Source: Thermoleophilaceae bacterium (GTDB lineage: Bacteria; Actinomycetota; Thermoleophilia; Solirubrobacterales; Thermoleophilaceae). Taken from it: a stretch of DNA of 64,000 nt. Under the pieces are notes generated by a model that was not told the DNA's origin, ran no database searches, and worked only from the letters and a program-made list of their open reading frames with translations. Below, in pieces: positions 16,707 through 24,681 of this stretch. The position numbers were made by a program, and so were the translations under genes. The stretch covers positions 1-64,000 of the forward strand of contig JAICJV010000002.1 in assembly GCA_025928265.1 (NCBI GenBank), read 5' to 3'. Numbering within the stretch: the first letter of the stretch is position 1; each line of letters begins with the position of its first letter.

Positions 16707-19148
16707 TCAGCGGTGGTGCACGCGCCGCGTCCTGGGACGGCTCTTCCTGCAGCCCCTGTAGGTGCGCGTGCTCACGAGCGACGAGCCGCCGCTCTGGCGG
16801 GCCACGATCTTCACCTTGAACTTGCGCTGCGGCAGGCGCTTGAGCGTCACGCGCACGATGTTCTTCCCGCGCCGGTGGATGATCCGCTTGCCGTTGATGT
16901 ACACGCGGACGTCCACGACCCGAGCGCGCCGCGCGTGGTGCAGCCGGAAGCTGAACTTGCGGCGGTCGACGCACGCGCGCTTGGGCAGCAGCGCGCCGCA
17001 CCCGGTCACCACCACGTCCGTCGGGCCGTCGGAGCTCAGGTTCACCTTCGGGTTGCAGCCCACGCGTGCACGCCGGGCGTTCACCGTGACCGACCGGAGG
17101 TTCTTCGCCTTCACGTCGAGCTGGTCCGCCTTCGGGATCGACGGCGTCGCGCCCCAGGCAAGGGTTCGGCGCGTGTACGGCAGCGGGCCATGCGAGCCGC
17201 CGTTCAGCGTGCCCGCGCTGAACGCCGGCGCGAGCTTCGGCGGATCGCCCTTGCCGAAGCCGTGTGAGAGCACGTCGACGCTTGCGGCCGACCCGCCGCT
17301 CCGTGGCGTCACGCCCGACAGCCAGTACGCATGATCGGTGGGCCCGGTGCCGGCCGTCTGCGCGCTCGGGTCATCCACGTACGTCACGTGTGCGGGGTTG
17401 CGATCGACGGTCGCCGAGCCCAGGAAGGCGACGGCCGGGCCGAACTCGTCGTTGTTGCCGATCGTGATGTGGCCGGCGGGCGCGAAGTCCCAATGGTCGT
17501 AGCGGATGCCCGCGGTCGTGGCGTTGAGGAACGCCTCCTCGCTCATCTCGGGCCCGACGAGCTCGTCCGGCAGCCCGTACCAGGCCATCACCGGGATGTT
17601 GCGCAGGGCGGTGAACGACGCGGCGTTCGTCGGCGGCCCCACGATCGGGAACGCGCGCGCCCACAGGTCGGGCCAGCGCGTGGCGAGCTCGTATGTGCCC
17701 TCGCCGCCCATCGAGTAGCCGCTCACGTCGGTCAGCGCGGGGTTCAGGCTGTAGTGCCGCGCGACGTCCGCCCACATCTCGAACACGTCCGCCTCGGCAT
17801 AGCTCTTGTAGCTGCCGTCCGGCCCGCGCCCCTCCGGCGACGCCAGAATCGAGCCGCTGCCGCGCTCGCCCATCTCCTCCGCCTCGTGGCTGCCCAGGAA
17901 TTCGTTGTAGTTCGCCGACAGCCCGTGCATGCTCACCACGAGGCCGTAGCCCTTCGCCGGCACCGGCTGCGACGGCACGTACAGCGCGTACGGCTGGAGC
18001 CGGCCGAGGTAGCGGCCCGTGCACTCCTTCGCGGTGCTGGTCAGGCATTTGACGTTGTAGTCGATGCCCTGGCCGAAGTCGTAGCGGCTCGCGAAGATCC
18101 GGTCGATGTGGCCGGTCTTGGGCACGCCGCTGTCGTCCGCCGTGCCGCGCGCGAGCTTGCCGAAGTCGACCTCGGCGCTGAACTGCGAGACGTCGCCGGA
18201 GGCGAGCACGTCGCCCTGGCGCCGCTCGCGCCACCACGACCCGTCCAGCTTCACCCCCGCACCGCCCTCGACGATCGTGTTGGCGCCGCCGGGCGAGTAG
18301 ATCTTGGGCACCGGCTCCTGCGTGCGGAACGCCATGTTGAACAGCGCGGGCGAGCCGGGCGCCGCGCCGCCGGGCTGCGTGGCGCTGCGTGTCAGGGCGG
18401 GCTTCAGGTAGGTGCCGGCGCTGCCGTCCCACAGACCGACGCCTGCCTCCATGCGCACGGTCGACGTGCCGGGATCCCATGCCGCGTGTGGCACGCGCAC
18501 GTCGAACTGGCGGCGCGTCATGTCCACGGTCGCTGTCGGCGCGGGCGACAGCACCGCGCCCGTCGTGGCATCGGTGAGTGTCGCCGTGGTGCCGTGCACC
18601 GTCAGGAACAGCTGCGCGGGTGAGGTCACTCCTGCGCCGTCGGGCCACGGGTGCGGCACCGGCGAGTCGCCGAGCGCGATCGTGAACGCGACCCTGTTCG
18701 GGTCCTTCAGCGTGTTCAGCGTGACCCGGAACGCGGTCTCGGTCGCGAGCGGCTTCACGCGCAGCTCGACGAGGTCGGCGGCGTTGTTCGCGTAGACCGG
18801 GTCGCTCGGGTAGTCGAGCGTGCCGTGCTTCGGCGAGAACAGCTGCTCGACCTCGTTGAACGGGTCGGCCGGATCCTCGGTGCCCGTGGCGCCGTGGTCG
18901 TCGTAGAGGAAGTCCTGGTAGAGGAACTCCCCGGAGCGGTACGCCTCGGCCCCCGAGACGAGGATCGGCTTCGCCTTCCAGACGCCGGTGTTCTGGAGTT
19001 GCGGCGCGTCGACCGCGGGCGCGTACAGGATGTCCGGGCCGGGCCGCGCGCCGGACCCGACGCGCGGGAGCGAGCTGGAGGCCGCGCCGGCCGCCGGCGC
19101 CGTGACGAGCAGCGCGCCGGCGGCGACCGCGAGGAGCCGCCGGACTAT
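16707..19148 (-). CDS. large secreted alpha/beta hydrolase with C-terminal Cys-framed module; ATA start
   Basis: An exported hydrolase of about 813 residues. The esterase/peptidase core (about 390-600) has VVSMHGLSANYNEFLG and the nucleophile elbow GYSMGGEGT, resembling S9 or PHB-depolymerase-like enzymes. The C-terminal 75-residue module (16749-16973) begins CVDRRKFSFR and ends TYRGC, as in the hydrolase at 24672-26516. No ATG, GTG or TTG lies near the evident signal peptide (VRRLLAVAAGALLVTAPAAGA). The only well-placed candidate is the ATA at 19148, whose last two bases overlap the TAG stop of the upstream gene (ATAG). The two genes are then an operon with coupled translation. Confidence 0.75.
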   Translation of the reverse strand: MVRRLLAVAAGALLVTAPAAGAASSSLPRVGSGARPGPDILYAPAVDAPQLQNTGVWKAKPILVSGAEAYRSGEFLYQDFLYDDHGATGTEDPADPFNEVEQLFSPKHGTLDYPSDPVYANNAADLVELRVKPLATETAFRVTLNTLKDPNRVAFTIALGDSPVPHPWPDGAGVTSPAQLFLTVHGTTATLTDATTGAVLSPAPTATVDMTRRQFDVRVPHAAWDPGTSTVRMEAGVGLWDGSAGTYLKPALTRSATQPGGAAPGSPALFNMAFRTQEPVPKIYSPGGANTIVEGGAGVKLDGSWWRERRQGDVLASGDVSQFSAEVDFGKLARGTADDSGVPKTGHIDRIFASRYDFGQGIDYNVKCLTSTAKECTGRYLGRLQPYALYVPSQPVPAKGYGLVVSMHGLSANYNEFLGSHEAEEMGERGSGSILASPEGRGPDGSYKSYAEADVFEMWADVARHYSLNPALTDVSGYSMGGEGTYELATRWPDLWARAFPIVGPPTNAASFTALRNIPVMAWYGLPDELVGPEMSEEAFLNATTAGIRYDHWDFAPAGHITIGNNDEFGPAVAFLGSATVDRNPAHVTYVDDPSAQTAGTGPTDHAYWLSGVTPRSGGSAASVDVLSHGFGKGDPPKLAPAFSAGTLNGGSHGPLPYTRRTLAWGATPSIPKADQLDVKAKNLRSVTVNARRARVGCNPKVNLSSDGPTDVVVTGCGALLPKRACVDRRKFSFRLHHARRARVVDVRVYINGKRIIHRRGKNIVRVTLKRLPQRKFKVKIVARQSGGSSLVSTRTYRGCRKSRPRTRRVHHR

Positions 19149-20656
19149 GAGCAGCCCCCGACTCCCGCGATGTCGTTGTTCGTCACGAGCTTGCCCCTCT
19201 GCGTGTGGAAGCCGTAGCCCGAGCAGAAGTAGAAGCTCAGGCGGTCGGCGCGCTTCAGCGTGACAGCCTGCCACTTCCCGCCTGCCCGCGGCTCGAGGTA
19301 CTTGAACCGGCTGGCCAGCAGCCGCTTGTCGGCGCTGCCCTGGTGCTTGAGGTACTTGTCGAGCCACGCCTGCGTGTAGTAGCTCGCCACGTCCTGGCCG
19401 TAGCGGCTCGCGGGCAGCGCGAAGTTGATGTCGGTGTACTCGAGGTGAGTCGAGGCGCGCGGCACGATCACCATCGAGTCCCTGCCGGACTTGCGCCACG
19501 GCAGGAAGCCGGTCTTCTCCTCACGCTGCGGGTCGGGCGCCTTGTCCAGGCCCGTCGGCGTCGGCGTGATCGACGAGCCGCCCATCATCCAGTACGGCTC
19601 GACGTTGAAGCCGTACTCGGACTGGATGCCCATCCCCGGGACGACGGCCTTTGCGGTGTTCTCGCCGGCGAACGAGCTCCCCGGGCCGGTGAGCTTGTCG
19701 AGCGCGACGGTGGTCTCCACGCGCCTGTCGATCCCCTGCACGTACGACACGGCGAAGGCGCCGAGCGAGTGGCCGATGATCGCCAGCTTGTTCGTGCGGC
19801 CGGGCGTGACCGACTTGCGGTCCCTGCGCCGGTCGAGCAGCTTCCAGAACGGGTTGAACGAGTTGACCTTCGCCGAGCCCGCGTGCGGGTTCTTGTACCT
19901 GTGCCTCGGGGTCGACTCCATGAAGTCGGTCGCGTCGATCGTCCCGTAGACGAAGTTGGCCTGCTGCTGGAACGGGACGCCCGGGCAGCCGCTCTGCTCC
20001 TGCCCCTGCGGCTGCGCGGTCGGGTCGCACCACGGCAGGTCCGCCATCGGGCCGAGGTGCGGGAACGTCTCGCTCGTCCCCTGCCCCTGGACGTCGTAGG
20101 TGAGCACCACGTAGCCGCGCTCCGCCAGGTCCTCGGCGAGCCACGCGTACATCCCCTCGGAGCCCTGGATCGAGCCGGTGGTGATCACCACGGCCGGGAA
20201 CGGGCCCTTCAGCTTCCTGTGCGTGTACGGGTCGCGCGCGCCCGGCAGCGGCCTGTAGACGTCGCCGTGCAGCAGCGCGCCGTAGCGGTTGGTGAAGGCG
20301 ATCCGCTGGCGGATGCCGCGGGTGCCGGACCACTGCGCGCGGTACGGGTTGCCCTGGTTCCAGCCCGGCACGATCTGGCCGGGATCGAGGATCGGACGGG
20401 TTGGGTTGTCGGCCTGCTCCGCGACCTGCTGGAGGTAGGCGTCGTTGGTGCCGCCGGGGACTGCCTGGATGTAGTCCGGGCTGAGCTGGCCGTCGGGAGC
20501 GGTCTGACGTCCGTACGCGTCGCGCATGTTCTGCATGTCGCGCTGGATGTACTCCGGCGACCCGGGCGCCGGCCCCGCGGCCTGCGCGGTCGCTGCTGTC
20601 GCCGCTGCCAGCGCGGCGCATGTGATTGCCGCGGCCAGCTTCGTCACGTCGAACAT
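19145..20656 (-). CDS. secreted alpha/beta hydrolase
   Basis: A 503-residue exported hydrolase. The signal peptide covers about residues 1-27 (ending AQA). The core contains PFPAVVITTGSIQGSEGMYAW as the oxyanion strand, YDVQGQGTSE, and the nucleophile motif GHSLGAFAV. A C-terminal region with AGGKWQAVTLKRADRLSFYFCSGYGF ends in paired Cys (VGGCS). The substrate is not evident; a dienelactone-hydrolase or peptidase-like enzyme is possible. Its stop TAG overlaps the proposed ATA start of the following hydrolase gene, so the two are likely co-expressed. Confidence 0.75.
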   Translation of the reverse strand: MFDVTKLAAAITCAALAAATAATAQAAGPAPGSPEYIQRDMQNMRDAYGRQTAPDGQLSPDYIQAVPGGTNDAYLQQVAEQADNPTRPILDPGQIVPGWNQGNPYRAQWSGTRGIRQRIAFTNRYGALLHGDVYRPLPGARDPYTHRKLKGPFPAVVITTGSIQGSEGMYAWLAEDLAERGYVVLTYDVQGQGTSETFPHLGPMADLPWCDPTAQPQGQEQSGCPGVPFQQQANFVYGTIDATDFMESTPRHRYKNPHAGSAKVNSFNPFWKLLDRRRDRKSVTPGRTNKLAIIGHSLGAFAVSYVQGIDRRVETTVALDKLTGPGSSFAGENTAKAVVPGMGIQSEYGFNVEPYWMMGGSSITPTPTGLDKAPDPQREEKTGFLPWRKSGRDSMVIVPRASTHLEYTDINFALPASRYGQDVASYYTQAWLDKYLKHQGSADKRLLASRFKYLEPRAGGKWQAVTLKRADRLSFYFCSGYGFHTQRGKLVTNNDIAGVGGCS

Positions 20657-20680
20657 CGTCCCCCCGTCACAAGAGCAATT

Positions 20681-20700
20681 GCGGGGATGACATACCCCGC
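20681..20700 (-). terminator. hairpin between the M28-like peptidase and hydrolase genes
   Basis: GCGGGG (20681-20686) pairs with CCCCGC (20695-20700) around an 8-nt loop. It lies between two genes on the minus strand and could terminate the upstream M28-like transcript or act in the leader of the downstream gene. Confidence 0.45.
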
Positions 20701-20717
20701 CGGGCGGTGTGCAACAC

Positions 20718-22397
20718 CTAAGCGTGCTGTTGCAGACGTGGGCCGCACCGCTGCTCCTTCGGTTGTGCGCTCGACGGCTCGATGTTCCCCTTGGGCGCCG
20801 GTGCCCCCAGCAGCGGGTCGCCGGCGCGGAGGTCCTTCGCGCTCACCCCGTCGAGTGCCACCGTGAGGTCGGCCAGGAATGCGATCTGACGGGCAGCGAT
20901 GTGGGCGTCGAACTTCTCCATCTCGCCGCTGTCGCTGATCGTGAGCAGGTACTCCGGACCGGCGATCGCGCCGATCTCGGGAATCCCGGCCTGGTAGAAC
21001 GGGCCGCCGACGCCGAACTGGACCGGCGGCCGCAGGAGCGCGGTGCGCGGCAGGTCGTGCTTGACGACGGCGTCGCGCGTGAGGTCGAACATCTTGCCCT
21101 GGCTCGTCCAGATCGCGAACAGCTCGGCGCGGCCCGTCGGCCGGTAGCCGCGGCTCGTCGTGTCGTTCCACTCGGTGCAGCCGAGGTGCTCGACGGTCAG
21201 CGCCGCCGCGGCGCGCTTCACGAGGTCGCCGTGGGCGTCGATCCACCCCTGTGCCTGCGGCAGGTCGTTGCTCATATGGCCGGGCCAGGCGGCGAACACA
21301 AGCGTGCGCTTCGGGCGGCGCCGTCCCCGCTGCCGCGCGAAATAGCGCGCCAGGTGCACGAACGCCACTCCCCCGTTCTCCTCGACGAAGCCCTGGCCGT
21401 CGGTGTGCGTGTTGAAGATGACGGCCTCCTTGCTCTCGCCCGGCAGCACCGCGGTGACGGTCGGAGTCGGCACCGTCCTGCGCGTGGCGGTGAGCGTCAG
21501 GCGCGCCTTCGGCCTGGTCGCGGCGAGCGTGCGCAGCCTGCGGCCGCTGTCGCGGTCCACGTACAGCGCGGGCACGTCCTCGTTCTGCCACTCGAACGGG
21601 ATGTACTGACCGCGCAGCGCGTCGTAGGAGGCGTCCACGATCAGCACCACGCCCGCCACTCCCATGGCCGCGAACTCGCTCAGCGGCATGGCGAGGCCGG
21701 GGTGGATCCACAGGCGCTTGTAGTCGGAGATCGCGAGGTCGGCGAGCGTCTCGCCCTGGCCGTTGTAGTAGGTGAGCAGCGGCGCGAACGCGCCCGCCAT
21801 CGTGGGCAGCGGCGCGCCGATGTCCACCAGCAGGATGCTGCCCTGCGGCGAGCCGGCGATCGTGCCCGGCAGCGCCTTCGCCCACGAGGCGACGTCGTCC
21901 GGGTAGCGCTCGAGCGCCGCCTGGAGCGACCCGAGGTCGGTGCCGTTCAGGCTCGGCGGCGGAAGCGCACCGCCGTAGACGAGCGGGCCGGCCACCCCTC
22001 CCGCCGGCGTCTCCTTCGACCGCGGGAAGTACGTGCCCACGCGCGCCGGTCCGGCGCCCGGGCCGTCGAGCAGGTCGAGGCCGAAGCGGCCGACCTCCCA
22101 GCGGCTCGTCTCATACACGTCGCACGGCAAGAGCTCGCAGCCGGCCTTCTTGAACTCCCGCTCGACCCAACCGATAAAGCGGTTATGCGCAGCGTTGCCG
22201 GTCAGCCGGGGCCCGAAGTCCACCATGCGCTGGACGTCCGCGCGGATCTGCCGCGCTGTGGGAAGAGCGCGTCGCGAATGGCGGCGGGCTGCGGCCGCGG
22301 AGATTCCGAGCTGGCTCGCGAGCGTCAGCGATCCCGCGCCTATCGCCGCGCGCTCCAGCAGCATTCGCCGCGTAAGTCCCTCGTCGAACGTCCCCAC
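20718..22397 (-). CDS. secreted M28-like metallopeptidase family protein
   Basis: A 559-residue exported protein. The N-terminus TRRMLLERAAIGAGSLTLASQLG looks like a twin-arginine-type signal. An N-terminal M28 part with FGPRLTGNAAHNRFIGWVEREF is followed by a PA-like insertion (residues about 130-290), then AVIFNTHTDGQGFVEENGG, which carries the first His-x-Asp metal pair. The later HLGCTEW takes the place of the usual Glu/Asp region. Several ligands are not obvious, so the metal site may be altered and the activity is uncertain. The start overlaps the proposed N-terminal extension of the divergent esterase gene. Confidence 0.7.
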   Translation of the reverse strand: MGTFDEGLTRRMLLERAAIGAGSLTLASQLGISAAAARRHSRRALPTARQIRADVQRMVDFGPRLTGNAAHNRFIGWVEREFKKAGCELLPCDVYETSRWEVGRFGLDLLDGPGAGPARVGTYFPRSKETPAGGVAGPLVYGGALPPPSLNGTDLGSLQAALERYPDDVASWAKALPGTIAGSPQGSILLVDIGAPLPTMAGAFAPLLTYYNGQGETLADLAISDYKRLWIHPGLAMPLSEFAAMGVAGVVLIVDASYDALRGQYIPFEWQNEDVPALYVDRDSGRRLRTLAATRPKARLTLTATRRTVPTPTVTAVLPGESKEAVIFNTHTDGQGFVEENGGVAFVHLARYFARQRGRRRPKRTLVFAAWPGHMSNDLPQAQGWIDAHGDLVKRAAAALTVEHLGCTEWNDTTSRGYRPTGRAELFAIWTSQGKMFDLTRDAVVKHDLPRTALLRPPVQFGVGGPFYQAGIPEIGAIAGPEYLLTISDSGEMEKFDAHIAARQIAFLADLTVALDGVSAKDLRAGDPLLGAPAPKGNIEPSSAQPKEQRCGPRLQQHA

Positions 22398-23264
22398 CCG
22401 CGCAGGCGATTCTGGCGGATCGGCCTGGCCGTTGCGTCAGTCGCGCTCGCGCTGGCGCCCGCAGCCGGCGCGCGCGTGACGGTCCTCGACGGGATCGCCT
22501 ACGGGACAGGGCGGGTCGAGTCGCCGTGGCCGCAGAGCGCGGACCTGAAGCTCGACCTCTACAGCCCTGCCAAGCGGTTGAAGCGGCCGCGGCCGGTGGT
22601 GATCCTCGTCCACGGTGGCGGGTTCACGATGGGCAACCAGCGCGACCACAATCTCGTGCGCATCGCAAAGGCCCTGGCCGCCAGGGGGATCGTCGCGGCG
22701 AGCATCGACTACCGCCTGCTCGGGGCGCAGCCGGTGCTGTCGAGCCGCGTCGCGCCGCTCGCGAAGGCGCTCCCGGATGTGCCGCTCGCAACTGGGGTTA
22801 TGGCAGCCGTCGACGACACGCTCACTGCCAGCTCTTATCTCCGCGCGCATGCGCGGAAGCTGAACATCGACATGAAGCGCCTCGGCCTGGTGGGCTCGTC
22901 GGCAGGCGCGATCACCGTCGACCAGGTGGCGTACGCGCTCGACGATCACGGCATCAAGGGGCCGAAGGCCCGCTTCGTCGCCAGCCTGTGGGGCGGCATC
23001 CTGGTCCAGCCCGGCGCGAGCCAGCTCGAGCGCGGCGAGCCGGCGCTGTTCGCGGTGCATGGCGACGCAGACCGCAGCGTGTCGGTCGCGCTCGACGACC
23101 AGCTCGTGGCGCGCGCTCATGCAAAGCACGTGCCGGCGGAGTACCACCGCATCCCGGGCGGAACGCACGGCTACGACGGCACGCAGTTCTTCACGCGCAA
23201 GGTCGCGGGCGACGAGACGTCATTCGACCGCCTCCTCAGCTTCGCGAAGAAGCGGCTGCGCTGA
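22278..23264 (+). CDS. secreted carboxylesterase/alpha-beta hydrolase, start uncertain
   Basis: The reliable part (22476-23264) is a compact alpha/beta hydrolase of about 260 residues with HGGGFTMGNQRDHN as the oxyanion loop, GSSAGAITV as the nucleophile elbow, and VHGDADRSV and GGTHGYDG for the acid and His. A hydrophobic segment just upstream (IGLAVASVALALAPAAGA) looks like a signal peptide. No ATG, GTG or TTG lies between 22281 and 22475, so the listed ATG at 22278 gives a long basic N-terminus that overlaps the divergent M28-like gene by 120 nt. A non-canonical start near 22400 or a sequence error is possible. Confidence 0.65.
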   Translation: MAAGCGRGDSELARERQRSRAYRRALQQHSPRKSLVERPHPRRRFWRIGLAVASVALALAPAAGARVTVLDGIAYGTGRVESPWPQSADLKLDLYSPAKRLKRPRPVVILVHGGGFTMGNQRDHNLVRIAKALAARGIVAASIDYRLLGAQPVLSSRVAPLAKALPDVPLATGVMAAVDDTLTASSYLRAHARKLNIDMKRLGLVGSSAGAITVDQVAYALDDHGIKGPKARFVASLWGGILVQPGASQLERGEPALFAVHGDADRSVSVALDDQLVARAHAKHVPAEYHRIPGGTHGYDGTQFFTRKVAGDETSFDRLLSFAKKRLR

Positions 23265-23571
23265 GGTCTTCGACCGCCTGGTAGCCCGCGCCGCGCACGG
23301 TGCGGATCAGCTCGGGACGGCCGAGCTTGCGCCGCAGCTGCGCCACGTGCACGTCCACCGTGCGCGTGCCGCCGGGAAACGCGCCACCCCAGATCCGGTC
23401 GAGCAACTCGTCGCGCGTAACCACGGCCCCCGCGTTCTCGAGCAGCGCGTCGAGCAGGGCGAACTCCTTCGGCGTGAGCACGACAGGCTCACCCCCGACC
23501 TCGACCTCATGTGCCGCCCGCCGCAGCACGACATCACCCGCTGCGAGCGGGGGCTCTCCCAGGCTCCCCAT
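23236..23571 (-). CDS. stand-alone OmpR/PhoB-type winged-helix DNA-binding protein
   Basis: A 111-residue protein made of one winged-helix domain of the response-regulator output type: VVLTPKEFALLDALLENAGAVVTRDELLDRIWG, then TRTVDVHVAQLRRKLG and IRTVRGAGYQ. There is no receiver domain, so it is not a phosphorylation-controlled regulator in itself. The last 29 nt overlap the end of the convergent esterase gene. Targets are unknown; the neighbouring secreted-hydrolase genes are candidates. The ATG at 23571 gives a short leader; the domain is complete. Confidence 0.75.
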   Translation of the reverse strand: MGSLGEPPLAAGDVVLRRAAHEVEVGGEPVVLTPKEFALLDALLENAGAVVTRDELLDRIWGGAFPGGTRTVDVHVAQLRRKLGRPELIRTVRGAGYQAVEDLSAAASSRS

Positions 23572-23651
23572 CCGCTGTGTAGATCACGCGAAGCGCGCCG
23601 AAGTCGCGGAAAATCGTTCGTGCGAATGACGCGCTGCGGTGCGGCGCGACG

Positions 23652-23657
23652 TAGCGT
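23652..23657 (+). promoter_or_regulatory. -10-like hexamer TAGCGT, leaderless type
   Basis: TAGCGT ends 6 nt before the GTG at 23664. Confidence 0.4.
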
Positions 23658-23663
23658 CGACAC

Positions 23664-24362
23664 GTGATCGCGCGACGGAGCCAGGGTCTCGTAGCCGGAT
23701 TGACCCTCCTCCTGATCGCCGCCGTGCCCGCCGCCGGCGAGAAGTTCAAGCCCGGCTCGCTGCGGCTCACGCCCGACACGACTCACGCCGCCTCGAAGCT
23801 CGTGGTGAACGCGGGGTTCGACCAGAAGGCGGGCGCGCGCCTGCGGGCCTACAACGTGGACATCGCGCGCGGCTTCCGGTTCGACCCGCGCGCGGTCGCG
23901 AAGCGCTGCACGATCCAGCAGGCGCAGAGCTCGACCTGTCCCGCGGCCAGCCGGATCGGCAGCGGCAGCTCGAAGGTCACGATCGCCGGCAAGCGCTCCA
24001 CGTTCGGCGTCGACTTCTACCTCACGCCGCCGCAGCAGCACGGCGACATCGCGGGACTCGTCCTGTCCGTGCACCAGGCCGGAAGCGCGAACGGGTTCTC
24101 GCTGATCGGGCGGATGGTCCGGCTCAGGCACGGCCCCTACGGCCTCGAGCTTCGCTTCGCGGACGCCGGCAGGCAGCTGCCGCCGAACATCGACGTGCAG
24201 CTCAACCGGATCCACGCCACGATCGGCGCCCGGCGCGCCGGGCACAGCCTGTTGACGACGCCGCGCACGTGCAGCGGGAACGGCTGGCCGTTCCGGCTCA
24301 TCGTGGCCTACTCGACCGGCACCGAGACCTACTCCGGTCCGGCCGCCTGCTCGGCGCGTTAG
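23664..24362 (+). CDS. secreted protein of unknown function
   Basis: A 232-residue exported protein with a signal peptide ending near residue 25 (PAAG). The mature part has KPGSLRLTPDTTHAASKLVV and CTIQQAQSSTCPAASRIGSG near residues 80-100, a TPRTCSGNGWPFRLIVAY block, and two Cys pairs likely to be disulfides. It resembles beta-rich secreted proteins common in Solirubrobacterales, for which no function is known to me. It starts at GTG 23664, with a -10-like hexamer immediately upstream, and its stop overlaps that of the convergent CsoR gene by 4 nt. Confidence 0.65.
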   Translation: MIARRSQGLVAGLTLLLIAAVPAAGEKFKPGSLRLTPDTTHAASKLVVNAGFDQKAGARLRAYNVDIARGFRFDPRAVAKRCTIQQAQSSTCPAASRIGSGSSKVTIAGKRSTFGVDFYLTPPQQHGDIAGLVLSVHQAGSANGFSLIGRMVRLRHGPYGLELRFADAGRQLPPNIDVQLNRIHATIGARRAGHSLLTTPRTCSGNGWPFRLIVAYSTGTETYSGPAACSAR

Positions 24363-24655
24363 CGCCGCATGAAGCGGGCCATCGCCTCCATGAGCTCGCC
24401 CATCTGACCCTCGCGCTCGTCGGCGTCCGCGTGCGCGACGCAGTGCTTCACGTGCCCGTCGAGCAGGCCGAGCGCCACCTTGTCGAGCGCCGCCTCGATC
24501 GCCGCGATCTGCACGAGGATGTCGGGGCACGGCCGGTCGTCGTCGACCATCCGCTGGACGCCGCGTACCTGCCCCTCGATGCGGCGCAGCCGCTTGTGAA
24601 GCTGATCCTTGGTCGCGGTGTAGCCGCGCGTGGTTGCCGCCGTCTCTGTCGCCAT
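24359..24655 (-). CDS. csoR: CsoR-type copper-sensing repressor
   Basis: A 98-residue all-helical regulator of the CsoR/RcnR family (DUF156). The Cu(I) ligand set of CsoR is intact: Cys43 in RPCPDIL, then His68 and Cys72 in GHVKHC. The family signature RLRRIEGQVRGVQRMV is present at residues 22-37. Copper binding releases such repressors from GC-rich operators. The usual partners (CopZ, a copper ATPase) are not in the window. A TACCC-N5-GGGTA dyad 11 nt upstream of its ATG suggests autoregulation. The upstream gene on the same strand encodes a hydrolase with a His-rich tail. Confidence 0.9.
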   Translation of the reverse strand: MATETAATTRGYTATKDQLHKRLRRIEGQVRGVQRMVDDDRPCPDILVQIAAIEAALDKVALGLLDGHVKHCVAHADADEREGQMGELMEAMARFMRR

Positions 24656-24666
24656 GCTCTCCAGTC

Positions 24667-24681
24667 TACCCCTACCGGGTA
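24667..24681 (-). promoter_or_regulatory. candidate CsoR operator TACCC-N5-GGGTA
   Basis: A perfect 5-bp inverted repeat with a 5-nt spacer sits between csoR and the upstream hydrolase gene, overlapping that gene's stop codon. The TACCC/GGGTA half-sites match the form of known CsoR-family operators. Confidence 0.6.
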
